Positions 1 to 8,475 of a stretch of DNA of 64,000 nt are shown here, one piece after another. The stretch is from Lachnospiraceae bacterium. GTDB lineage: Bacteria > Bacillota > Clostridia > Lachnospirales > Lachnospiraceae. Location of the stretch: contig JAKVNF010000002.1 in assembly GCA_022483465.1 (NCBI GenBank), forward strand, positions 62,001 through 126,000, read 5' to 3'. Each line of letters opens with the position of its first letter. The first letter of the stretch is position 1. The notes beneath the pieces are model-generated. The model did no database searches. It worked only from the letters and a program-made list of their open reading frames with translations, and was not told the DNA's origin. A program made the translations under genes and the position numbers.

Positions 1-1172
1 CTACCGCCCCCTTCAACAAGGTTCGGATGTGCGTCTTCCCGAAGGACTACAGCTACAACAAAAACGAGCCCCCGTACTACCCCTTTGCCAAGAAGGCGGA
101 CGGCAGCTGGGATGTGACAGCGCCGAATCCCGAATTCTTTGACAACCTGGAGGACAAGATCGTAAAGCTCGGGGACATGGGCATCGAGGTGGACCTCATC
201 CTGTTCCACCCCTATGACCGCTGGGGCTTTGCCTCCATGCCCCAGAGGGACAATCTTGTCTATCTGGACTACCTGATGAAGCGCCTTGCGGCGTTCCCGA
301 ACATCTGGTGGAGCCTCTCCAATGAGTATGACTTCACGCCGAAGAAGACGCAGAAAGATTGGGAGGAGATCGAGCAGGCGGTCCATGACCTGGATCCCTA
401 TCACCATCTGGAGTCCTGCCACAACGGCTTCCACTACTGGGATGCCACACGTCCGAACATCACCCACAGCTCCCTCCAGGTCAAGAGCCTTGCGGTTGTC
501 GCCCATGAGCGGGCACGCACCAAAAAGCCCGTCATGATCGATGAGTGCTGCTATGAGGGGAACCTAAACCAGTCCTGGGGCGCCATCTCCGGGGAGGAGA
601 TGACAGCGCGCTTTTGGCAGGCGGTTGCCCAGGGCGGCTACTGCACCCACGGAGAGACCTTCCTCGACCCTGACACAAAGGACGAGGACAGTGCCGTCGT
701 CTACTGGGCAAAGGGCGGAAAACTCATCGGCAAGAGCCCAGAGAGGATCGCATGGCTGCGGAACATCGTGGAGTCCCTTCCAGGGCCGATCGATCCGCAG
801 ACCGGAAGGTTCGGAAACTTCTGCGACCTGACGGACAAGCAGCTTGATGCCTTCATCGATCAGGTGCCGGAGCAGCACAAGTTCTTCTTCGGCTCTATGA
901 GGAGACTGACCGAGTACGAGAAGGGGATTCTCCGCGCCGGGGAGTACAACTATGCCGGCCAGGTCGGAGAGAAGGCATACTTCTGGTATCTGTACCGCCA
1001 GACCAGTGCCCGCTATGAGATCCTCCTCCCGGAGAACCACACGTACAAGGTTGAAGTGCTCGACACCTGGAAGATGACAAGAACCACCTTTGCAGAGCAT
1101 GCAAGCGGCAGCGTGCAGGTGCGCCTTCCCGGGAAGGAGTACATGGCAGTCTTGGCCACCATCGAGGAATAA
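1..1172 (+). CDS. Glycoside hydrolase of the apiosidase-like DUF4038/DUF5605 type, 5' truncated by the window edge
   Basis: The reading frame is already open at the first bases (codon phase starts at position 3) and ends with TAA at 1170-1172, so the true start lies outside the window. The first in-window Met at 27 is internal. Visible features are a TIM-barrel-like segment with WWSLSNEYDF, whose Glu is a likely catalytic acid/base, and MIDECCYEG, whose Glu is a likely nucleophile. A C-terminal beta-rich module with KAYFWYLYR resembles DUF5605. Related enzymes act on plant cell-wall side chains such as pectic polysaccharides. The substrate here is inferred only. The neighbouring esterase and sugar-acid dehydratase fit pectin or glycan use. 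A MITE is inserted directly after the stop codon. Confidence 0.8.
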   Translation, partial: TAPFNKVRMCVFPKDYSYNKNEPPYYPFAKKADGSWDVTAPNPEFFDNLEDKIVKLGDMGIEVDLILFHPYDRWGFASMPQRDNLVYLDYLMKRLAAFPNIWWSLSNEYDFTPKKTQKDWEEIEQAVHDLDPYHHLESCHNGFHYWDATRPNITHSSLQVKSLAVVAHERARTKKPVMIDECCYEGNLNQSWGAISGEEMTARFWQAVAQGGYCTHGETFLDPDTKDEDSAVVYWAKGGKLIGKSPERIAWLRNIVESLPGPIDPQTGRFGNFCDLTDKQLDAFIDQVPEQHKFFFGSMRRLTEYEKGILRAGEYNYAGQVGEKAYFWYLYRQTSARYEILLPENHTYKVEVLDTWKMTRTTFAEHASGSVQVRLPGKEYMAVLATIEE

Positions 1173-1179
1173 TGCGAAA

Positions 1180-1487
1180 GGCGTTAGTTAAGAAACGGGT
1201 TGATAAGCGATCGCCTAGCATGAGACCACTAATCCCTCACTTTGAGCTCGAGCTGGGTACACTCCTATCCGTGCTGTGTTGCATCATGTAACAAAGCATC
1301 ACCTAGATTGCCTAAAAGCATACACCCACTTGCCGAGCATGTGACTATAAATAACAAGATAGGCATTATGCAGAGAAGAAAAGAGCTCCAAATGGGGATT
1401 CTATATCTTCATCAGACATTATCGCGTCGAGAGTTCACCATGGAGGTTGTGGTATGGAACCCGTCAACCCGGTTCTTTACTAACGCC
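1180..1487 (+). mobile_element. MITE copy 1, 308 bp, IS1595-type ends
   Basis: The element is bounded by inverted repeats GGCGTTAG...CGGGTTGA (24 bp, two mismatches between the ends) and flanked by a perfect 8-bp duplication ATGCGAAA at 1172-1179 and 1488-1495. It encodes no transposase. It appears identical to the copy at 42348-42655 by eye. It also matches an inverted copy at 12195-12502 with a few substitutions. Its ends resemble those of the complete IS1595-family element at 40703-41916. It separates the hydrolase stop codon from the hydrolase terminator. Confidence 0.95.
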
Positions 1488-1507
1488 ATGCGAAATCAGC
1501 AGTACAG

Positions 1508-1546
1508 AATCCCCAGAGGTCTTGCGAAAGACCACTGGGGATTTTT
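1508..1546 (+). terminator. Rho-independent terminator of the hydrolase transcript
   Basis: A 16-bp stem AATCCCCAGAGGTCTT with one mismatch closes a GCGA loop and is followed by TTTTT. Before the MITE inserted, it lay about 13 bp after the hydrolase stop codon. Confidence 0.85.
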
Positions 1547-1589
1547 CCATGCGCCAAAGATGCCCACGTCCCGCGATGCAGCAGAGGAT

Positions 1590-1838
1590 GAGTTTTGCCC
1601 CCGCCGCCCGGTACTGCTGCTGCAGGGTCTGGGACAGGGCCGCATCGGTGAAGATCCCGTCAAAGTCCGCAGCGCCTGCAAAGCGCAGGAAGGCAGTGCG
1701 GTTCATCTTTCCGGCATCGCAGAGGAGAAACCCGTGCACGGTGCGGGAGAGGACGGTGCGCTTTTCGGAGGCCTCCGCCTCGTGGGCGCAGGAAACGCCC
1801 ATGGTCGGCGAGCAGGACCCGGTGCCGACAAAGCGGCC
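1590..1838 (-). pseudogene. DeoR-family regulator, C-terminal remnant
   Basis: On the minus strand the frame reads VGTGSC, then MGVSCAHEAEASEKR, then LLCDAGKMNRTAFLRFA and FDGIFTD. This is the pattern of the DeoR sugar-sensing C-terminal domain (a GT/GxSP motif, then D-S-K-x-GRT-like and D-x-I-I-T-D-like motifs). The N-terminal helix-turn-helix is missing. Its truncated 5' end meets the truncated 5' end of the HAD remnant on the opposite strand, which suggests that one deletion removed both N-termini. Family assignment is by motif recognition only. Confidence 0.55.
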
Positions 1839-2051
1839 GGGATCCGAAAGATGGTCAGGATGCTCGGCGGGGATCTCCGGGATGTGGTGGTCTTTGGCGA
1901 TGGAAAAAAGACCTGTCCATGTTTTCCAAGGAGTGGACCTGTGTGGCCATGGAAAACTTGATGCCCGCCCTCAAGGAAAAGGCGGATTAATGCCGCGGAC
2001 GACGGGATCTTCTACGCCTGCCAGGAGCTGGGCCTTTTGGCGGAGCGCTGA
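1827..2051 (+). pseudogene. Cof-type HAD-IIB phosphatase, C-terminal remnant with two frameshifts
   Basis: The plus strand reads DKAAGIRKM and VVVFGDGK, then after a frame change DLSMFSKEWTCVAMEN and LKEKAD, then after another frame change DDGIFYACQELGLL and a stop. The GDGxNDLSMF and VAMxNAxxxLKEKAD motifs are those of the Cof-like HAD hydrolase C-terminus, including the Mg-binding aspartates. Only about 75 codons remain in three frames, so this is a dead gene. It starts where the opposing DeoR remnant ends. Confidence 0.6.
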
Positions 2052-2203
2052 GAGAGCACCCCTTCCGCCAAAGCGCAGCACGCAGTGATCCTTCCCGTTA
2101 AAAATCCTGCTTTTTGGGCGTTTTCGGGCAGGGAAACACCTTCCCAGATCGGTTTTGTTTCGTGTATCATGACAGGGAAGAAGAGGGGAGGTACCGGCAG
2201 GCG

Positions 2204-3391
2204 ATGGGAACGAGGCGGCATTGTAAAACATACATCACAGAGCTGTTTCTTGTGGCCATCTGCCTTCTGGCAGCTTTTCGGGGTACGCCGGTGCAGGCCA
2301 AAGAGGAAGCGCCATCTGACGAGGCGCCGTATGATCTTGTCCTGTTCTTTGGCCAGAGCAACCTGATCGGGAGCGCCAGGATGGACTCGCCCAACCCCTT
2401 TGCGGGCATGGACGCGGAAGCGGCATCGGCCATGACCGGCATCGATCCGGATCTCATTGAGGCAACCGTCAGCGCGACGAAGGTGAACCTCGACATCCCG
2501 GAGGGCGCCGCCCTGGAATACCACCTGCTGTCCGATTCCTTTGCGCCAGTCACCGGAAACTCCCGTTTTGGGGAGTGGGGCGTGGACGACCGCGGCGCCT
2601 ATGCCGGTGTAAAGTTTCAATCAAAGACCGAAGACTTTGGGCCCGTCTACCTGGATGACCCGAATGCCCTCCTGGAAATGGCCTCCTCGGCCTCCGACTC
2701 CACCAATCTCATTCACGCGTTCTGTGCCGAGTGGTATGAAACAACCGGACATCGCGTGCTCGTCGTCTTTGCCGCCGTCGGCGGCGCTCCCATCGAAAAG
2801 TTCCTGCCGGTGGACGACCCGGACTACCTGAACGGGGTGTCCGGCTCGTACCTGTTTGAGTACATCCGCTCCAGTGTCGACGGCGCCGTGAAGAGGGCGG
2901 TCCGGGAGGGCCTTCCCCTCCAGAATGCCTATTTCGTCTCCTTCCAGGGCGAGGGCAATGCAAGGGATCCGAAGTACCGGCGGGTATATCAGAAGGTGGT
3001 GGCCAATCTGAAAGGCCTTGGCATCACGAAGGGGACCCTCATTGAGACCTCGAATAAGATCGGAGATGCCAAACTGGCAGCCGGCGTAAACAGGGTGCAT
3101 CAAGTTCAGGAGGCCATCATCGCGGAGGATCCCGACATCTGCCTCGGGTCCTCTCTGGACTACGACCACTACATCCCGGATCGGAAGACCTACGAGGGAA
3201 AGGATGCAAGGTGGCGGAAGCTTTGGGGGAATCTCCCCTACGAGGAGGCGTACCAGAGGGCGCGCCTTCTCACCGACCCGAACCGGAAGAACCTCGTCCA
3301 TCTCAACAGCACCGCGCTCGCCATGATCGGCCGGCAGACGGCGGATCAGCTGGCGGCATTTACCGGCCTTGCCAAAGGGGAAAACAGGTAG
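2204..3391 (+). CDS. Secreted SASA-type carbohydrate esterase (sialate O-acetylesterase/acetylxylan esterase family)
   Basis: The start at 2204 gives a signal peptide (MGTRRHC..., hydrophobic core LFLVAICLLAAF, cleavage near PVQA) and has GGGGAGG upstream. An upstream ATG at 2114 would place the signal sequence internally. The mature protein opens with DLVLFFGQSNLIG, the nucleophile block of the SASA/DUF303 family, and also has FQGEGNARD and a C-terminal VHLNSTA His block. It probably removes acetyl groups from sialic acid or plant glycans outside the cell. It lies between the glycoside hydrolase and a sugar-acid dehydratase, consistent with glycan degradation. Substrate is not determinable from sequence alone. 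Confidence 0.8.
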   Translation: MGTRRHCKTYITELFLVAICLLAAFRGTPVQAKEEAPSDEAPYDLVLFFGQSNLIGSARMDSPNPFAGMDAEAASAMTGIDPDLIEATVSATKVNLDIPEGAALEYHLLSDSFAPVTGNSRFGEWGVDDRGAYAGVKFQSKTEDFGPVYLDDPNALLEMASSASDSTNLIHAFCAEWYETTGHRVLVVFAAVGGAPIEKFLPVDDPDYLNGVSGSYLFEYIRSSVDGAVKRAVREGLPLQNAYFVSFQGEGNARDPKYRRVYQKVVANLKGLGITKGTLIETSNKIGDAKLAAGVNRVHQVQEAIIAEDPDICLGSSLDYDHYIPDRKTYEGKDARWRKLWGNLPYEEAYQRARLLTDPNRKNLVHLNSTALAMIGRQTADQLAAFTGLAKGENR

Positions 3392-3531
3392 AGCGGGAAA
3401 AGAGAAGCACTGCAGGAAAACCGGTTTTGAAACTTGTTGTCGGACCCTTGCGTTCCGGCCCCTGCTGTGAAAGGATGGATCTGTGCGGGCTTTTGAGTGA
3501 GCACCGCAGAACAAGAAGGAGGAGGAAAAAG

Positions 3532-5289
3532 ATGAACAACGAGGATGCGCTGATCAGCCAAAAGATGCGCACCGCGGCGCCGGAGATGGATCCCCTGCGC
3601 CTTGGCAGCGGCTGGAAGAAGGAGGACCTGGCAAAGCCCCAGATCTTCATTGAGAGCACCTTTGGGGATTCCCACCCGGGGAGTGCCGGGCTCGACAAGC
3701 TGGTGGAGCGCGTGCGGGAAGGTGTCGCCGATGCCGGCGGCCACGGCGCCCGGTACTTTACCACCGACATGTGCGACGGGGAGAGCCAGGGGACGGACGG
3801 CATCAACTACAGCTTAGCCTCCCGGGAGATCATTGCCGACATGATCGAGATCCAGGAGAGCGCAACCCCCTTTGACGGCGGGGTATATCTCGCTTCCTGC
3901 GACAAGGGCCTTCCGGGGAACCTGATGGGCATGGCACGGGTCAACATCCCCTCGATCATGGTGCCGGGCGGCACGATGTCTGCGGGGCCGGAGCTTCTGA
4001 CATTGGAGCAGCTTGGCATGTACAGCGCCGAGTATGAGCGCGGCGAGATCGACGAGAAGAAACTCGACTGGGCAAAGTGCAATGCCTGTCCCTCCTGCGG
4101 TGCCTGCTCGTTCATCGGCACCGCCTCCACGATGCAGATCATGGCGGAGGCCATGGGCCTTGCCCTGCCGGGATCGGCTCTGCTCCCGGCGACGAGCCCG
4201 GACCTTCTGGACTACGCCTACCGGGCGGGAAAGCGCTCGGTGGAGCTTGCCCTGTCCGGCCTTCGCCCCAGGGACATCGTGACGATGGAGAGCTTTGAGA
4301 ACGCGATCCTCGTGCACGCCGCGATCTCCGGCAGCACGAACGCCCTGCTCCACCTGCCCGCCATCGCCCACGAGTACGGCATCACGATCGATGCGGACAC
4401 CTTTGATCGGCTCCACCGCGGCGCCAAGTACCTCCTGGATGTGCGCCCTGCCGGCAGATGGCCTGCGGAGTTCTTCTACTACGCGGGCGGCGTTCCGAGG
4501 ATCATGGAAGAGATCAAAGACGTGCTGCACCTCGACGTTCTGACCGTCACCGGAAAGACCCTCGGCGAAAACCTCGACGGGCTCAGAAAGAGCGGCTTCT
4601 ATGAAAAGTGCCAGAAGTGGCTCGATGCGGCCAATGAAAAGTACGGCCTGCACCTCACCCGGGAGGACATCATCCGCGACAAGGACCACCCGATCGGGGA
4701 GAACGGGAGTATCGCGATCCTCAAGGGAAATCTTGCCCCGGAGGGCGCAGTCATCAAGCACACCGCCTGCCCGAAGGAGATGTTCCGGGCGGTCCTTCGG
4801 GCAAGGCCTTTTGACAGCGAGGAGGAATGCCTCTCCGCGGTCCTCCACCACAAGGTCCAAAAGGGCGATGCGGTGTTTATCCGCTACGAGGGACCCCGTG
4901 GTTCCGGGATGCCGGAGATGTTCTACACGAGCGAGGCGATCAGTTCCGACAAGGAGCTTGGCAGGAGCATCGCCCTCATCACCGACGGCCGGTTTTCCGG
5001 CGCCTCCACCGGCCCCGTCATCGGCCACGTGAGCCCGGAGGCCGCAGCCGGCGGCCCGATTGCCCTGGTGGAGGAGGGAGATCTCATCGAGATCGACATC
5101 GAAAAGCGCCTGCTTGCCATCGTCGGGGTCAAGGGCGAGCGCAAGACCCCGGAGGAAATCGACGCAGTGCTGAGAGAGCGCAGAAAATCCTGGCAGCCGA
5201 AACCCCTTCGCTACAAGAGGGGGGTCCTCCGGCTCTTCTCCGAGCACGCGGTCTCCCCGGCACGGGGCGCCTATCTCGACTTTTCGTAA
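3532..5289 (+). CDS. IlvD/Edd-family sugar-acid dehydratase
   Basis: The start at 3532 follows AAGGAGGAGG; the open frame reaches further upstream but without a ribosome binding site. The 585-residue product shows the family's iron-sulfur and active-site motifs: DMCDGESQGTDG, ASCDKGLPGN, CNACPSCGACSFIGTAST and DGRFSGASTG. The family dehydrates dihydroxy acids: branched-chain intermediates (IlvD), 6-phosphogluconate (Edd) or aldonic acids such as xylonate and arabonate. There is no ilv gene nearby. The glycoside hydrolase and esterase upstream favour an aldonic-acid dehydratase in sugar catabolism. That specificity is inferred. Confidence 0.85.
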   Translation: MNNEDALISQKMRTAAPEMDPLRLGSGWKKEDLAKPQIFIESTFGDSHPGSAGLDKLVERVREGVADAGGHGARYFTTDMCDGESQGTDGINYSLASREIIADMIEIQESATPFDGGVYLASCDKGLPGNLMGMARVNIPSIMVPGGTMSAGPELLTLEQLGMYSAEYERGEIDEKKLDWAKCNACPSCGACSFIGTASTMQIMAEAMGLALPGSALLPATSPDLLDYAYRAGKRSVELALSGLRPRDIVTMESFENAILVHAAISGSTNALLHLPAIAHEYGITIDADTFDRLHRGAKYLLDVRPAGRWPAEFFYYAGGVPRIMEEIKDVLHLDVLTVTGKTLGENLDGLRKSGFYEKCQKWLDAANEKYGLHLTREDIIRDKDHPIGENGSIAILKGNLAPEGAVIKHTACPKEMFRAVLRARPFDSEEECLSAVLHHKVQKGDAVFIRYEGPRGSGMPEMFYTSEAISSDKELGRSIALITDGRFSGASTGPVIGHVSPEAAAGGPIALVEEGDLIEIDIEKRLLAIVGVKGERKTPEEIDAVLRERRKSWQPKPLRYKRGVLRLFSEHAVSPARGAYLDFS

Positions 5290-5394
5290 CGGCTCTTCGG
5301 AGGGGAGTCAGGAAGGGCGAAGAAGCAGCATCGCCGGCCTGCATAAAGGTCAGAAGACGGCAAAGAGGCGGATGAAAGACGGTTTCGGCAGGAC

Positions 5395-5423
5395 TTGTGT
5401 ATCCTCCATATCTGTTGTACAAT
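5395..5423 (+). promoter_or_regulatory. Sigma-A-like promoter for the GGDEF gene
   Basis: TTGTGT at 5395-5400 and TACAAT at 5418-5423 are separated by exactly 17 bp. Transcription would begin near 5430, upstream of the GGDEF start. Confidence 0.55.
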
Positions 5424-5480
5424 CACAACTCGTTAATCGAAATGAGAAATGTGATTGCAAATGATAAATTATTGGTAGGC

Positions 5481-6590
5481 ATGTCTTTCAAAACCCTGTT
5501 TTCGAAAATCCGATCCTTCAGCGACATCGGGATCAGCCGGCAGCAGCTGGAGGAAATCCGGCCGGGCATCGCCGCAGAGAACCACTGGGGGCTGCTGCTC
5601 TCGGTGCGCATCTCCATCCTGTACTACGGGATCCTCTTTGTCCTGTCCCTGTTTGTGGGCTTCATGTTCCCCTTCCAGAGGCTGTACGTGACAGCGGGAG
5701 CTCTGGACATCATCCTGTACCTTCTTGTCCGCAGAACGCCAAAGGAGGATTTTGGGAGAAACCTGATTCTTGTCTATGCGTTCCTCTCCCTGATCCTGGG
5801 CTTCTCGGTGGTTCTTGGCACCTACAGCCGCCGCTCGGAACTTGCCGTTGCCTACGACATGTTCGTGACAGCCCTGCCGATGCTCTTTCTCGACCGCCCC
5901 TCGAGGTTGTCCGCTTTTATCGCGGGCTTCACGGCCTTCTTCTGCGGGATGTCCCTTCTCTTCGACAGCCCGGACGTCATGCCGCACGACATCGGCAATG
6001 CGGTCATCATCAGCACGATCAGCATCATGGTCAACACCTACATGATTCACACCAAGGTTCAGAAGCTCGTGTACGAGCAGCTGCTCTTTTTCCAGTCGGA
6101 GTGGGATGTAATGACCGGCCTCCGGAACCGGAACAGCTATGAGAAGCGCCTGAAGGAGCTCCCGGAGGAGGTTCAGACAGGGCTTGTCGCCGTCTACGCG
6201 GATGCCAACGGCCTCCATGAGCTCAACAACGATCATGGCCATGCTGCCGGGGATCAGCTGCTGCAGGCCGTTGCCAGCACACTGCAGAAGACCTTCGGAC
6301 GGGATGCTGTCTACCGCATCGGCGGGGATGAGTTTGTCGTCCTCCTCCCGGATGCCAGGGAGGAGGATACCACCTGGAAACTGAGTACCGCACAGGAAGC
6401 GCTTCGGTCTGAGGGCTGGGAGATCTCCGCAGGGGTGTCCGCCTCAAAGAAGGAGGGGCTTGACGTGCCGGCCCTCATCCGGACGGCAGAGCAGGAGATG
6501 TACGGGCAGAAGCGGGCTTACTACAGCGAAGCCGGGCACGACAGAAGAGGTGTACGGCAAAGAGACAGGAGACCGGAAGAGAAAAAGTAA
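5481..6590 (+). CDS. Membrane-bound diguanylate cyclase (GGDEF domain)
   Basis: The N-terminal half contains about five to six hydrophobic segments (roughly residues 35-190). The C-terminal GGDEF domain has an intact RIGGDEFVVLL signature near residue 285, plus DVMTGLRNRNSY and YADANGLHELNNDHGHAAGD upstream. It is therefore expected to make cyclic di-GMP at the membrane. The start is uncertain: ATG at 5481 (MSFKTLFSK) and at 5442 are both in frame and neither has a good Shine-Dalgarno. No EAL domain is present. The gene stands alone and ends in a bidirectional terminator. Confidence 0.85.
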   Translation: MSFKTLFSKIRSFSDIGISRQQLEEIRPGIAAENHWGLLLSVRISILYYGILFVLSLFVGFMFPFQRLYVTAGALDIILYLLVRRTPKEDFGRNLILVYAFLSLILGFSVVLGTYSRRSELAVAYDMFVTALPMLFLDRPSRLSAFIAGFTAFFCGMSLLFDSPDVMPHDIGNAVIISTISIMVNTYMIHTKVQKLVYEQLLFFQSEWDVMTGLRNRNSYEKRLKELPEEVQTGLVAVYADANGLHELNNDHGHAAGDQLLQAVASTLQKTFGRDAVYRIGGDEFVVLLPDAREEDTTWKLSTAQEALRSEGWEISAGVSASKKEGLDVPALIRTAEQEMYGQKRAYYSEAGHDRRGVRQRDRRPEEKK

Positions 6591-6631
6591 GAGGAGAGAT
6601 TTCGGGACGCAGCCCGAATCTCTCCTCTTTT
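6590..6631. terminator. Bidirectional terminator between convergent genes
   Basis: GAGGAGAGATTTCGGG pairs with CCCGAATCTCTCCTC across a 6-nt loop, with T-rich tracts on both outer sides. It serves the GGDEF gene on the plus strand and the kinase-like gene on the minus strand. Confidence 0.85.
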
Positions 6632-6655
6632 ATCGTTCCGCCTGCTGATCCCCCA

Positions 6656-7273
6656 TCAGGCGTGCGCCGCGGCGCTCCTTATCATCTCGGCCAGAATCCT
6701 CGCGTTCTCCTCCATCGGGAGCCTTGCCGCATTCAGACAGACATCCAGGCAGGAGACATCGTCGATCGCATGCTTTGTGTAGTAGCGGCAGTAGGTGTCG
6801 CGCTGGGCATCCACCTTCTCGACGTATTTCTTCACATCCATGTCGCCGTACTCGGCAAGTTCTTCCGCCCGCTTTACGCGGAACGCAAGGTCCGCATAGA
6901 GGAAGATGGAGAACACGGGAACCTGTGCCTCCCGGAGGATGAAGTTTGCACAGCGTCCGACGATGATGCAGGGGGAGCCGGCAAGGTCTAAGATGACCTT
7001 CTTCTGTGCCTGAAAGATCCCGTCATGGGAGCTGGCGTAGGCGGCGGAGTTGTTGAGCACGGAATTCCAGAACCGCCCGCCCGCAGAGAGCTGCTCGCCC
7101 TCCCTCTGGATGTCCTCCTCCGAGTACCCCGAGGAAGCTGCCGTTTTTGCCACAAAGTCCCTGTCATACCAGGGGATGTCAAAGCTCTGGGAGAGGGCCT
7201 TTGCAATGGTCCTTCCCCCTGCCCCGTACTGCCTGCTGATCGTGATCACAGGAATCTTCTCAACTGCTGCCAT
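6656..7273 (-). CDS. Cytidylate kinase-like protein
   Basis: The 205-residue protein begins VITISRQYGAGGRTIAKAL, the P-loop variant typical of the cytidylate-kinase-like family common in Clostridia. It continues with WYDRDFV, IIVGRCANFIL and FSIFLYADLAFRVKRAEE. The start is preceded by GGGGAGGAAT. True Cmk proteins are similar in length but differ in these motifs, so the nucleotide substrate is unproven. It is monocistronic and convergent with the GGDEF gene. Confidence 0.75.
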   Translation of the reverse strand: MAAVEKIPVITISRQYGAGGRTIAKALSQSFDIPWYDRDFVAKTAASSGYSEEDIQREGEQLSAGGRFWNSVLNNSAAYASSHDGIFQAQKKVILDLAGSPCIIVGRCANFILREAQVPVFSIFLYADLAFRVKRAEELAEYGDMDVKKYVEKVDAQRDTYCRYYTKHAIDDVSCLDVCLNAARLPMEENARILAEMIRSAAAHA

Positions 7274-7427
7274 TGATTATTCCTCCCCGAAAAATTCCAG
7301 TCTATGTCAATCCTTTTTTATCCGGCTTCAAACGTTAAATCGTCCGGAATCAGTCTACCAGACCCGGGGGCAAATTTCGATGCTGTATTTTCTCCCCCGC
7401 ATCTGGTAAGATCAGAGGGATCGTATC

Positions 7428-7439
7428 ATTGTATACAAT
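7428..7439. promoter_or_regulatory. Palindromic operator ATTGTATACAAT, GntR-like, upstream of the TRAP operon
   Basis: A perfect 12-bp palindrome lies 38 bp before the start of the TAXI receptor gene. The core TTGTATACAA resembles operators of FadR/UxuR-type GntR regulators, which often control TRAP transporters. No such regulator is encoded in the window, so the binding protein is inferred. Confidence 0.5.
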
Positions 7440-7477
7440 ACAAGAAGTCGATCGCAGCATTTTGTGAGGAGGATCGG

Positions 7478-8461
7478 ATGAGAATACAGGGATGGAGAAA
7501 AGCGGCAGCCTGTGTGTGCGCGCTGGCTGCCATATTTCTTACTGGCTGCGGCCAGACGCGGATGATGTTCGGCACCGGCGGAACCGCCGGTACCTACTAT
7601 GCCTACGGGGGCGTGCTCGCCCAGTACATGACCAACTACTCCGACGGAAAGGTGACCGCGGTCAGCTCCGGCGGATCGAAGGTCAACATCCAGTCGATCC
7701 AGGACGGGGACTTCCAGCTCGGATTCACCCAGTCGGACGTGGCGTCCTACGCCTGGAACGGCACCAAGTCCTTTGCACAGGACGGGCCGACCCATGACTT
7801 CCGTGTCTTAGGTGCCCTCTACGACGAGACCGTGCAGCTCTTCTCGATGGATCCGGACATCAAGACCGTGGAGGATCTTCGCGGAAAGAGAGTCTCCATC
7901 GGCGAGGCGGGATCCGGCGTCTATTTCAACGCCCTGGATGTGCTGGAGGCTGCCGGGATGACGATCGATGACATCAAGCCCCAGTACCAGAGCTTTGACG
8001 CGAGCAAGGAGGCCTTGAAGGACGGCATGATCGATGCGGCGTTCATCGTGGCCGGCGCTCCGACGCCCGCGATCACGGAGCTGGCAACGACAAACGGCGT
8101 CTCTTTCGTTCCGATCGACGGAGATCTTCGGGACAAGATGCTGAGCGATCATCCCTACTATGCGGCGCAGGATATCCCCGCAGGGACCTACCCCGGCCAG
8201 GATGAGGATGTCGGCACCATCGCGGTCAAGGCGACGGTGGTGGTCTCGAAGGACCTCTCCGAGGACCTGGCGTACCAGATGACTGCCGCGATCTTCGATC
8301 ACATCGACGACATCGCCGCAGAGAACGCAAAGGGCGCCGAGCTCTCTGTCGAGAACGCGGTGAGCGTTGACGCGGCGCCGTTCCACGAGGGCGCGGCAAA
8401 GTACTATCGGGAGAAGGGGTATGAAGTGACGACCCTGGATCCTTCTGAGGACACCCAGTGA
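7478..8461 (+). CDS. TAXI-family TRAP transporter substrate-binding lipoprotein
   Basis: The start at 7478 follows TGAGGAGGATCGG; the frame is open further upstream but without a signal sequence. The 327-residue product has a lipoprotein signal ending LTGC, then MFGTGGTAGTYYAYGG, the hallmark ligand-pocket start of TAXI receptors. DLRGKRVSIGEAGSG and KDGMIDAAFIVAGAPTPA follow. It should be anchored outside the membrane and deliver a small organic acid or amino acid to the TRAP permease encoded 15 bp downstream. That permease is interrupted, so this receptor is probably orphaned in this genome. Confidence 0.9.
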   Translation: MRIQGWRKAAACVCALAAIFLTGCGQTRMMFGTGGTAGTYYAYGGVLAQYMTNYSDGKVTAVSSGGSKVNIQSIQDGDFQLGFTQSDVASYAWNGTKSFAQDGPTHDFRVLGALYDETVQLFSMDPDIKTVEDLRGKRVSIGEAGSGVYFNALDVLEAAGMTIDDIKPQYQSFDASKEALKDGMIDAAFIVAGAPTPAITELATTNGVSFVPIDGDLRDKMLSDHPYYAAQDIPAGTYPGQDEDVGTIAVKATVVVSKDLSEDLAYQMTAAIFDHIDDIAAENAKGAELSVENAVSVDAAPFHEGAAKYYREKGYEVTTLDPSEDTQ

Positions 8462-8475
8462 GGAGGGAGTGGAAG

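Noticed and set aside
1242-1500. An open frame of about 80 codons inside each MITE copy, reading out through the right end into flanking DNA
   Set aside because: It begins without a ribosome binding site, has no recognisable domain, and ends at different points depending on the flank. It is kept open by the short element rather than by selection for a protein.
3532-5289. Calling the dehydratase ilvD of branched-chain amino acid synthesis
   Set aside because: No ilv genes are near and the neighbours are glycan enzymes. A sugar-acid dehydratase is more likely, though not proven.
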